NCBI GenBank assembly: GCA_910587995.1
Contig: CAJUNS010000038.1
Span: 18,165-24,848, forward strand
Direction: 5' to 3'
DNA length: 6,684 bases
Source of the DNA: an uncultured Oscillospiraceae bacterium
Lineage (GTDB): Bacteria; Bacillota_A; Clostridia; Oscillospirales; Acutalibacteraceae
Made by a program: the position numbers and the translations under genes. Below, one piece after another: positions 1 through 5,176 of this stretch. The notes beneath the pieces were generated by a model. That model saw nothing but the letters and a program-made list of their open reading frames with translations. It did no database searches and was not told the origin of the DNA. Position 1 is the stretch's first letter, and every line of letters starts with the position of its first letter.

Positions 1-850
1 GCCCTGTGACTCCTGTGGGGCCTGTGGGACCTGTCGCACCGTCAACGCCGTTTGCGCCCGCTGCGCCGGTGGGGCCTGTGGGTCCGGCGGGGCCGGTTGC
101 CCCGGCAGGTCCAGTCGGGCCGGTGGCGCCGTCCGCACCTGTTGCTCCGCTAGGACCAGTGGGGCCTGTTATACCATCCGCGCCAGTGGGGCCGGTAACT
201 CCCGTGGGCCCTGTGGGACCTGTCGCACCGTCAACACCGTTTGCGCCCGCCGCGCCGGTTGGGCCTGTGGGTCCTGCGGGGCCGGTTGCCCCGGCAGGTC
301 CAGTCGGGCCGGTGGCGCCGTCCGCACCTGTTGCTCCGCTAGGACCAGTGGGGCCTGTTATACCATCCGCGCCAGTGGGGCCGGTAACTCCCGTGGGCCC
401 TGTGGGACCTGTCGCACCGTCAACACCGTTTGCGCCCGCTGCGCCGGTGGGGCCTGTGGGTCCTGCGGGGCCGGTTGCCCCCGTAGTACCCGTGGCCCCT
501 GTGGCTCCCGCCGCTCCTGCGGGGCCTGTGTCTCCCCGGGGACCGGTGGGGCCGGCCGCTCCGTTTGCGCCTGTGGGTCCCACCGCTCCGGTAGGCCCTG
601 TGCCGCCGTTGGCTCCTGTGGGGCCTGTGGGGCCGATGGGGCCTGTGGCTCCCGTGGAGCCAGCCGCGCCCGTTGGGCCAGTCGCTCCGGTAGCTCCAGT
701 TGGTCCAGCCGGACCGGTAGGACCTGTGGGACCGCCAGGGGGGCAGGGCGGCGGACAGGGGGGTGGACAGCAGGGCGGCGGGCAAGGGGGCAGCACGCCG
801 CAGCAGTCATCGCCGCAGGCCGAAGAGCCGGAATAGATCTTCATATTCAT
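1..850 (-). CDS. Collagen-like Gly-X-Y repeat protein, 5' part (3' end outside window)
   Basis: Probably a surface or spore-coat (exosporium-type) collagen-like protein. Translation from the ATG at 850-848 runs open to the window edge (283 codons seen). Residues 1-39 are unusual: MNMKIYSGSSACGDDCCGVL, then Pro/Cys blocks with cysteines at 12, 16, 17, 23, 27, 28, 32 and 36, and no signal peptide. From residue 40 every third residue is Gly with no interruption for about 81 triplets, mostly GPT, GAT, GPA, GAN and GVD. The Thr-rich Y position is typical of bacterial collagens such as BclA. The start is supported by GGAGGT (860-865) nine bases upstream. The plus-strand frame over the same DNA (6-836) has Pro rather than Gly in periodic position, begins inside the repeat and has no ribosome site, so I reject it. 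A C-terminal globular domain, expected in BclA-like proteins, would lie left of the window. Surface or spore location is inference; the collagen repeat is seen directly. Confidence 0.88.
   Translation of the reverse strand, partial: MNMKIYSGSSACGDDCCGVLPPCPPPCCPPPCPPPCPPGGPTGPTGPAGPTGATGATGPTGAAGSTGATGPIGPTGPTGANGGTGPTGAVGPTGANGAAGPTGPRGDTGPAGAAGATGATGTTGATGPAGPTGPTGAAGANGVDGATGPTGPTGVTGPTGADGITGPTGPSGATGADGATGPTGPAGATGPAGPTGPTGAAGANGVDGATGPTGPTGVTGPTGADGITGPTGPSGATGADGATGPTGPAGATGPAGPTGPTGAAGANGVDGATGPTGPTGVTG
2..481 (-). repeat. 189-bp tandem repeat inside the collagen domain (about 2.5 copies)
   Basis: The same 189-bp block (63 residues, 21 Gly-X-Y triplets) recurs in phase: for example the 10-mer tgtcgcaccg occurs at 32, 221 and 410, exactly 189 apart. 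Copies span about 2-190, 191-379 and a partial copy 380-481, after which similarity stops. Several base differences between copies are synonymous when read on the minus strand (GTC/GTT Val, GGC/GGT Gly, CCC/CCA Pro). Because the unit is a multiple of nine bases, gain or loss of copies keeps both the reading frame and the triplet register. The array may continue left of the window. Confidence 0.9.
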
Positions 851-859
851 GCCGGAATT

Positions 860-865
860 ACCTCC
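860..865 (-). promoter_or_regulatory. Ribosome binding site of the collagen-like gene
   Basis: GGAGGT on the minus strand, nine bases before the ATG at 850. It settles both the strand and the start: a second in-frame ATG two codons later (844) would sit 15 bases away. Confidence 0.8.
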
Positions 866-913
866 AAAAAAGATGTGGCCCCAGCGCCTTGCGCAAACCA
901 GGGGCCTATGCTC

Positions 914-939
914 AGTATATGCCTGTCCCGAAAAAAGGT
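914..939 (-). promoter_or_regulatory. Putative sporulation (SigK/SigE-type) promoter for the collagen-like gene
   Basis: On the minus strand ACC (939-937) is followed after 15 bases by CATATACTG (921-913). The Bacillus SigK consensus is AC, about 16 bases, CATAnnnTA; this matches eight of nine -10 positions. CATATACT also resembles the SigE -10 CATACAnT. No good SigA promoter is evident between here and the gene. Transcription would start near 905-907, giving a leader of about 55 bases. Mother-cell control fits a spore-surface collagen-like protein, but the call rests on short motifs. Confidence 0.42.
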
Positions 940-982
940 GCGTCTTTGGAGCTTGTGTCAGAATGAAAAAGGAATCTGCCCG

Positions 983-996
983 TCCCAGCGCTGGGA
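983..996. repeat. 14-bp perfect palindrome, possible operator
   Basis: TCCCAGCGCTGGGA is its own reverse complement. It lies between the two divergent promoters, about 44 bp upstream of the minus -35 element and 70 bp upstream of the plus -35. No T-tract follows on either strand, so it is not an intrinsic terminator. A dimeric repressor or activator site is possible, but no regulator is identified here. Confidence 0.35.
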
Positions 997-1065
997 TGTG
1001 AGGGCTTGACCAGGAAGAGTTTGGCTGCCGGTATGTGCGGCGTCTTTACAGGCCGTATTTATGAT

Positions 1066-1094
1066 TTGACAAACCAGAATCATAAGAGTATAAT
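1066..1094 (+). promoter_or_regulatory. Consensus SigA promoter for the hydrolase-acyltransferase operon
   Basis: TTGACA at 1066-1071 and TATAAT at 1089-1094 are separated by exactly 17 bases, a perfect match to the housekeeping consensus. Transcription would start near 1101, giving a leader of about 80 bases before the ATG at 1181. Such a promoter suggests strong vegetative expression unless repressed. Confidence 0.88.
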
Positions 1095-1180
1095 TTATAA
1101 TTAATATCTTATTTATTTTGACTCAGAAGCTGTGAACGCACCAATGCCCGCCAACCCGTTAACAAAGAAAAGGAGCCCCC

Positions 1181-2116
1181 ATGCCCATTAACAAAGCCAT
1201 GCTGGCAGCCCTTAGCCTACTGTCCTACCCAGAGCTGGACGTTGAAAAAATATACCTGGTAGAACGAAAGCTGCAAAAGCTTACCGCCCGCCGGGCAAAA
1301 AAGCCCTGGCTTTACCAGATATGGGAGCACACGGTTTCTTCCTGCAACGTCCAGATTCCTATGCGGATTTTCAGCCCTAAGCGGCGGGAGGGGGATTCCG
1401 TCCTGCTGTTTTTTCACGGCGGAGGCTGGGTGACCGGCTCCATTGACTCCTACGATGGGATCTGCGGGGACATGGCCGCCCAAACCGGCTGCGTGGTGGC
1501 CTCGGTGGACTACCGGCTGGCCCCCGAGCACCGCTTCCCCGCCGCGGCAGAAGACTGCTACGCGGCGGCCCGGGAGGTCTTTCTGCACAGCGGCCTGCTG
1601 GGCGCCCGCCCGGAAGACGTGGTGCTGTTTGGGGACAGCGCCGGGGGGAACCTGGCGGCCGCAGTCTCTCTGATGGCCCGGGACCGGGGAGAGTTCCTTC
1701 CCCGGCGGCAGATTTTGATTTATCCCGCGGTGGGAAACGACCACTCGGAAACCTCGCCTTTCCCCTCTGTGCGGGAGAACGGAACCGGCTACCTTCTGAC
1801 CGCGAAGCGTGTGCGGGACTTTTTCGCCCTATACAAGGCCCAGGAAGCCGACATGGAGAATCCCTATTTTGCGCCGCTGGCCGCGAAGACCCTGGCAGAT
1901 CAGCCGGACACCCTGCTGATTACGGCGGAATTCTGCCCTCTGCGGGACGAGGGCGAGGCTTATGGAGAAAAGCTGCGGCAGGCGGGAAGCTATGTGGAAA
2001 TTTACCGGATTCCCGATGCCCTGCACGGCTTTTTCTCTCTCCCCGTGCGGTTTAAGCATGTCCAAAAGACCTATGCCCTGATCAACGCTTTCCTGGAGGA
2101 AAACTATGAGCGATAG
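1181..2116 (+). CDS. Alpha/beta hydrolase, HSL (type IV) esterase family
   Basis: A 311-residue carboxylesterase-like hydrolase that should cleave short or medium acyl esters, probably in the cytoplasm (no signal peptide). Family landmarks are all visible: HGGGW at 79-83 (oxyanion hole), YRLAPEHRFP at 111-120, the nucleophile elbow GDSAGG at 151-156 with Ser153, and LHGF with catalytic His282. The oddity is the acid: the family usually has Asp in a (E/G)xDPLRDEG motif, whereas here residues 250-258 read EFCPLRDEG, putting Cys252 at that position; Asp256 or Glu257 might substitute. Length is normal for the family. AAAGGAG at 1169-1175 lies five bases before the chosen ATG. The gene is first in a three-gene operon and overlaps the acyltransferase by 11 bases. 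Family assignment is firm; substrate is unknown. Confidence 0.9.
   Translation: MPINKAMLAALSLLSYPELDVEKIYLVERKLQKLTARRAKKPWLYQIWEHTVSSCNVQIPMRIFSPKRREGDSVLLFFHGGGWVTGSIDSYDGICGDMAAQTGCVVASVDYRLAPEHRFPAAAEDCYAAAREVFLHSGLLGARPEDVVLFGDSAGGNLAAAVSLMARDRGEFLPRRQILIYPAVGNDHSETSPFPSVRENGTGYLLTAKRVRDFFALYKAQEADMENPYFAPLAAKTLADQPDTLLITAEFCPLRDEGEAYGEKLRQAGSYVEIYRIPDALHGFFSLPVRFKHVQKTYALINAFLEENYER
2095..2100 (+). promoter_or_regulatory. Ribosome binding site inside the hydrolase gene for the acyltransferase
   Basis: GGAGGA lies five bases before the ATG at 2106, within the last codons of the hydrolase gene. It fixes the start and indicates translational coupling of the two genes. Confidence 0.7.
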
Positions 2117-3392
2117 GAATTATCTGCCCTGGTGGCGGCTGGACAACGCCGCGAAGATATTCCCCTCCACCAGTTCGGCCCACGACTCGAAGGTGTTCCG
2201 GTTTTTCTGCGAGTTAGAGGAAGCGGTGGTGCCCGCGGCTCTGCAGAGCGCCCTGGACCGGACCATGGAGCGGTTTCCCATCTACCGCTGTGTGCTCCGG
2301 CGGGGCTGGTTCTGGTATTATCTGGAGGACAGCCCTCTGCCTGCGGCGGCCCGTCCGGAAGAGCTGCCCCCCTGTTTTCCCATCTACCCCTCCCTCCGGC
2401 GCAGCCTGCTGTTCCGCGTGCTCTACTACCGCAGGCGGATCAGCCTGGAGATTTACCATGTTTTGTCCGATGGGGCCGGGGCGCTGGACTTTCTGCGGGA
2501 CCTGGTCTATGAGTACCTGCGCATCCGCCACCCGGAGGCAGGCTTTCCGGCGGGGAGCGTGCTGGCGCCCGGCGTGTCTGAACGGCAGAAGGAAGCGGAC
2601 AGCTTTCAGAAATATTATGAGAAGCCCGCCCGGCGGTTTGGCCTCTCCCCCTCCGCTTATCAAATTTGCGGAGAGCGTCTGCCCAAAAACCAGCTGGCCA
2701 TATTGGAGGGACGCATCCCCACCAGGGAGCTGCTGGCCTGCGCCCGCTCCCGGGGGGTGACGCTTACCGAGCTGCTCACCGCCGTTTTGCTCCGCGCAAT
2801 TTACGATGGCATGCGGGTGCGGGACCGAAAAAAAACGGTGGCTGTCACCATTCCTGTGAATCTGCGCAATTATTTCCCCTCCTTCTCCTCCCGGAACTTT
2901 TTTGCTATTTTTCATGTAAGCTACGATTTCAGTAAAAATCCGGACTGTCTGGAGGCCGTGCTGGCCTCAGTCAAAAAGGACTTTCAGGAGAAACTAACCG
3001 CGGAACAGCTCAAGGCCCAGATGAACGGCTTGTGCGCGCTGGAACATAATTTCCCCGCGCGGATTGCCCCGCTGCCGCTGAAGGATATTGTATTGCGGTG
3101 CGCCAACCGGATGGCGGCCCACGCCGCCACCGCCTCTTTCTCCAATGTGGGAAGGGTTTCCATGCCAGAGGGCGCGGAGAAGTATATCCGGCAGTTTGGG
3201 GTTCTCACCTGCGCGGGATGCCTGCAGGCCTGCGCCGTTTCCTTTGAAAACAGTTTTGTCATCACCTTCGCCAGCCCCTTCCGCTCCCGGGAGACCGAGC
3301 GGGTCTTTTTTCAAGAGCTCTCCCGGCTGGGGCTGGACATTACGCTGACGACAAATATGAAAGATGAGGTGGAGCAAAATGCTGTTTTGTGA
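2106..3392 (+). CDS. Alcohol acetyltransferase-like CoA-dependent acyltransferase (condensation-domain fold)
   Basis: A 428-residue member of the superfamily that includes BAHD enzymes, wax ester synthases, NRPS condensation domains and yeast alcohol acetyltransferases. The superfamily active-site motif HxxxDG is present as HVLSDG at residues 118-123, with His118 as the likely general base. Further landmarks are TIPVNLRNYFPSFSSRNFF (248-266), a conserved structural block of the bacterial alcohol-acetyltransferase-like group, and SFSNVGRV (344-351) late in the second half-domain. Length fits a two-lobed acyltransferase. No signal peptide or membrane helix is evident, so it should be cytosolic or membrane-peripheral. 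It starts inside the hydrolase gene and ends inside the zinc-ribbon gene, so all three are probably made together. Expected chemistry is acyl-CoA plus an alcohol or amine giving ester or amide; the true acceptor cannot be read from the sequence. Confidence 0.82.
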   Translation: MSDRNYLPWWRLDNAAKIFPSTSSAHDSKVFRFFCELEEAVVPAALQSALDRTMERFPIYRCVLRRGWFWYYLEDSPLPAAARPEELPPCFPIYPSLRRSLLFRVLYYRRRISLEIYHVLSDGAGALDFLRDLVYEYLRIRHPEAGFPAGSVLAPGVSERQKEADSFQKYYEKPARRFGLSPSAYQICGERLPKNQLAILEGRIPTRELLACARSRGVTLTELLTAVLLRAIYDGMRVRDRKKTVAVTIPVNLRNYFPSFSSRNFFAIFHVSYDFSKNPDCLEAVLASVKKDFQEKLTAEQLKAQMNGLCALEHNFPARIAPLPLKDIVLRCANRMAAHAATASFSNVGRVSMPEGAEKYIRQFGVLTCAGCLQACAVSFENSFVITFASPFRSRETERVFFQELSRLGLDITLTTNMKDEVEQNAVL

Positions 3393-4038
3393 GCAGTGCC
3401 AGGCACATGTGGAGGGCTCTCTCCAACGCTGCCCCCTCTGCCAAAGCCCCCTTACCGGCCAGCCAGAGGAAAACGCTTATCCTGTCCTTCCTCCAGCCAA
3501 AAGCTCCCTTCGGCTGAGCCTCCGGCTGGCCGCTCTGGCCACGGTAGCGGTGGCGGCTGTCTGCTCCGCCGTAAATTACAGCCTGCCCCAAACCGGCTGG
3601 TGGAGCGTTTTTGTGATTGCCGCCCTGGCCAGCACTTGGCTGGTCTTGGGGGTCACCGTCCGCAAGCGGGGCAGCCCCATGAAAGCTGTTGTCTGGCAGC
3701 TGGGCGTCATATCCGCCGTTACCTTTTTGTGGGACCTTTGCACTGGGTTCGCGGGCTGGTCTCTGGATTTTGTCCTGCCTATTTTTATTCCCTGCGCCCA
3801 ACTGGCCGCTTTCATTGTGGTAAAGGCCTTGTCCCTGCGGCCTGCTGAATACCTGTTTTGCCTGACTGTCTGTATTCTTGTGGGCTTTGTCCCGTTGATT
3901 CCGCTGCTGTGCGGCGCGCTGGGGGTAGTTTATCCCACTGTAATATGCGTGAGCATCAGTTTAATAGCGCTGGCGGGCCTGCTTTTGTTTAAGGGGTCTG
4001 CGTTAAAAGACGACGCGGTCCGGCGGCTGCACCTTTAG
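3379..4038 (+). CDS. Zinc-ribbon plus six-helix membrane protein (DUF6320-like)
   Basis: A 219-residue protein with an N-terminal four-cysteine zinc ribbon (C4, C7, C18, C21; FCEQC and RCPLCQ) followed by a short Pro-rich linker and about six hydrophobic segments at roughly 45-67, 74-94, 103-121, 128-151, 157-182 and 185-205. The zinc ribbon should face the cytoplasm. I believe it matches the DUF6320 family, which I associate with acetyltransferase/hydrolase neighbours like these; the family number is from memory. I chose the ATG at 3379 because GGTGGAG (3368-3374) precedes it by four bases and the CxxC begins at once. An in-frame ATG at 3364 would add five residues but has only a weak upstream site. 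The gene overlaps the acyltransferase by 14 bases and is followed by a strong terminator. A role as membrane partner or transporter for the acylated product is inference only. Confidence 0.78.
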   Translation: MLFCEQCQAHVEGSLQRCPLCQSPLTGQPEENAYPVLPPAKSSLRLSLRLAALATVAVAAVCSAVNYSLPQTGWWSVFVIAALASTWLVLGVTVRKRGSPMKAVVWQLGVISAVTFLWDLCTGFAGWSLDFVLPIFIPCAQLAAFIVVKALSLRPAEYLFCLTVCILVGFVPLIPLLCGALGVVYPTVICVSISLIALAGLLLFKGSALKDDAVRRLHL

Positions 4039-4184
4039 GGCGTTGCCCTATGCCTCCCAACAGAACCTGTAGGGAAACGGAAGGTTTGGTGTCCACACTG
4101 GCAAGACGCTTGGCATGGCGCCCGCTTGCTTTCGTGGTTAGACCGCATTGCCATTCTCGTACGAAATCAGCAACCAGCTCAATG
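4039..4184. other. Untranslated spacer between operon end and terminator
   Basis: I see no gene with support here. Open frames on both strands (minus about 3989-4291, plus about 4050-4295) run through the terminator hairpin, have no convincing ribosome site and resemble no family I know. It may be the long 3' untranslated part of the operon or an inserted intergenic element. Confidence 0.5.
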
Positions 4185-4228
4185 AAAAGGAGCCATGCCT
4201 GCTTGAAAACAGGCATGGCTCCTTTTTT
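4185..4228 (+). terminator. Strong intrinsic terminator after the operon
   Basis: A perfect 17-bp stem (4185-4201 with 4210-4226) encloses an 8-base loop and runs into six T residues at 4223-4228. The stem core is GGAGCCATGCCTG and its complement. The opposite strand ends in TTTT, so it may also stop transcription arriving from the right. It lies 146 bp beyond the stop codon at 4038. Confidence 0.92.
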
Positions 4229-4343
4229 GCTTGCAGCACGTGATTTTCCTTCCAATTTCTTTGGCCGGGATCTTGAGTCCTTCTTCGCCAAGTGAAATGG
4301 CGTGTGCCTATATTGCTTTTTTGTTGATTTAGTCTACTCCTCG

Positions 4344-4505
4344 CTATTTTTCAAACAAGCCATAGTACTCTTTTTCAAGAACGGGATAACTTTTCCCTTG
4401 GATATACCCTTTCACCAATTGCTTTTTAATTTCTTCCTGATAGACTTTGACCTTTCTTCCGCTTCCTCCTTTTTCCTTTGTATTATACCTTATCCGAACC
4501 TTCTG
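4344..4505 (-). pseudogene. Possible fragment of a helix-turn-helix transposase or recombinase protein
   Basis: This minus-strand frame is open for 53 codons between stops and has no usable start. It reads with a basic beginning (GGSGRKVKVY) and then QEEIKKQLVKGYIQGKS followed by YPVLEKEYGL, ending at TAG. The pattern of an (E/K)-rich helix, a Gly-Lys-Ser turn and a (E/K)-E/K-YG(L/I) helix resembles the N-terminal helix-turn-helix of IS3-type OrfA proteins and recombinase tails. The frame stops right where a recognition helix would follow. Likely a degraded remnant; no match could be tested. Confidence 0.3.
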
Positions 4506-4542
4506 CTATAACTTTAGTATAGAGGCCAATAACATCACGCAT
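4483..4542 (-). CDS. Tiny 19-residue reading frame, possible leader peptide or gene remnant
   Basis: ATG at 4542 is preceded by GGGAGGTG about eight bases upstream and reads MRDVIGLYTKVIAEGSDKV to TAA at 4483. A preceding frame (TTG at 4600 to TGA near 4538), containing TFDNGFEHVREVLENA, overlaps it in the arrangement AATGCGTGA, as in coupled genes. The two could be real coupled micro-ORFs, but since the next frame downstream also carries protein-like sequence, one ancestral gene broken by frameshifts is equally possible. I recognise no family. Confidence 0.25.
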   Translation of the reverse strand: MRDVIGLYTKVIAEGSDKV

Positions 4543-4620
4543 TTTCCAGCACCTCCCTGACGTGTTCAAAGCCGTTATCAAAGGTAAAGTCAACAGTCAA
4601 TGCCTCCTAAAAATCCGCAT

Positions 4621-4653
4621 AAAAATAGGGTCAATCTCAAATGAAATTGGCCC
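4621..4653 (-). terminator. Probable terminator after the 169-residue gene
   Basis: On the minus strand, GGGCCAAT (4653-4646) pairs with ATTGACCC (4635-4628) with one C-A mismatch around a 10-base loop, followed by TATTTTTA. It begins 14 bases after the TAG at 4667 of the gene ending there. The stem is short, so strength is uncertain; an attenuator before the small frames downstream is an alternative. Confidence 0.42.
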
Positions 4654-4666
4654 GCAAAAAATTATT

Positions 4667-5176
4667 CTATTGTAACTGACTTATGGTCTGGTGAAGGGTT
4701 TGAAAGTGTTCCATCCATCGCCCACGGTCGGCAGTGTCTTTCCACCTGGCTATCAGGTCATGAGCCGGGTTCTGCACCTTGCGGAGTACCCGCAGAAGTG
4801 CTGCCGTGTCCTCTGGCGTGAGTACCAGCCGCCGGATTTCATGCTCCACGTACTCCATGCGGGAGACGTCCAGCACTGACAGATAAACTTTACCGGTCTG
4901 GAAGAACTCCGCCACGCACTCTGCCAGCAGCACCCGCACAGAATCAAAGTAGACAGGGTAGAGGTAACGCAATTCTGGCTGGCATAGGCCGGGGTCTATT
5001 TTCCACTTCCCATGGCTTAATTTCTTGACAAGATGCTCCTTTAGGGTTACAATGGATTGGGATACAGCAAGCCCATGGCAAGCGGTATTTTCTAACTGCC
5101 GCTCTGCCAAAACCTCCAGCATATCCTGACCGAAAGCGGTTTCCTTTACGCTGACTGTTCTAGCTCTTGTGGTCAT
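4667..5176 (-). CDS. 169-residue protein of unknown function, mobile-element partition neighbourhood
   Basis: I do not recognise a characterised family. The protein is soluble, mixed helical, with no signal peptide or membrane segment. Seen in it: a central stretch LRYLYPVYFDSVRVLLAECV (about 89-108), charged helices around RMEYVEHEIRRLVLTPEDTA, and a Trp-rich C-terminal part (RWKDTADRGRWMEHF). AAAGGAG (5186-5192) lies nine bases before the ATG at 5176. Its start overlaps the end of parB by 17 bases, so it was probably co-transcribed with parA-parB. It has no internal stop or frameshift, in contrast to both upstream genes. By position it could be an accessory partition, replication or transfer protein of the element; that is inference. 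Confidence 0.68.
   Translation of the reverse strand: MTTRARTVSVKETAFGQDMLEVLAERQLENTACHGLAVSQSIVTLKEHLVKKLSHGKWKIDPGLCQPELRYLYPVYFDSVRVLLAECVAEFFQTGKVYLSVLDVSRMEYVEHEIRRLVLTPEDTAALLRVLRKVQNPAHDLIARWKDTADRGRWMEHFQTLHQTISQLQ

Larger units (their letters stand above)
851..1180. other. Divergent intergenic region
   Basis: This 330-bp gap separates the left-reading collagen-like gene from the right-reading hydrolase operon. It holds the SigK-like promoter (minus), a 14-bp perfect palindrome at 983-996, and the consensus SigA promoter (plus) with an AT-rich stretch at about 1081-1120. I see no credible gene: frames running through it are short, lack ribosome sites or are extensions of repeat-derived frames. 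Confidence 0.7.
4229..4666. other. AT-rich junction region with coding remnants
   Basis: Composition falls sharply compared with both flanks, especially from about 4300 to 4510. On the minus strand it contains a probable terminator hairpin (4621-4653), a 19-codon reading frame with a good ribosome site, and a start-less frame resembling a helix-turn-helix transposase or recombinase piece. A plus-strand frame at 4302-4511 rich in Phe and Leu is the complement of this Lys-rich minus-strand DNA and has no support. It probably marks the boundary between chromosomal operon and decayed mobile DNA. Confidence 0.5.

Noticed and set aside
2..481. Tandem repeats as a CRISPR array
   Set aside because: The unit is 189 bp with no alternating unique spacers and it encodes in-frame collagen triplets.
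358..810. Minus-strand frames of 121-150 codons over the collagen region
   Set aside because: They are other phases of the repetitive GC-rich DNA; only the frame starting at 850 has a ribosome site and a regular Gly-X-Y pattern.
6..836. 276-codon plus-strand frame rich in GPV/APV tripeptides
   Set aside because: It is the complement of the minus-strand collagen gene, starts within the repeat without a ribosome site, and lacks Gly at every third position.
1144..1191. Upstream 15-residue frame overlapping the hydrolase start
   Set aside because: No ribosome site precedes the ATG at 1144, and the hydrolase has its own good one; probably chance.
2214..2915. 233-codon minus-strand frame opposite the acyltransferase
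   Set aside because: It is antisense to a gene with clear motifs and has no recognisable protein features; high GC creates such frames.
3989..4291. 100-codon minus-strand basic frame
   Set aside because: It overlaps the 3' end of the zinc-ribbon gene and runs through the terminator hairpin; no family resemblance or clear ribosome site.
4302..4511. 69-codon plus-strand Phe/Leu-rich frame that looks like a membrane peptide
   Set aside because: It arises as the complement of A-rich, Lys-coding minus-strand DNA and has no convincing ribosome site.
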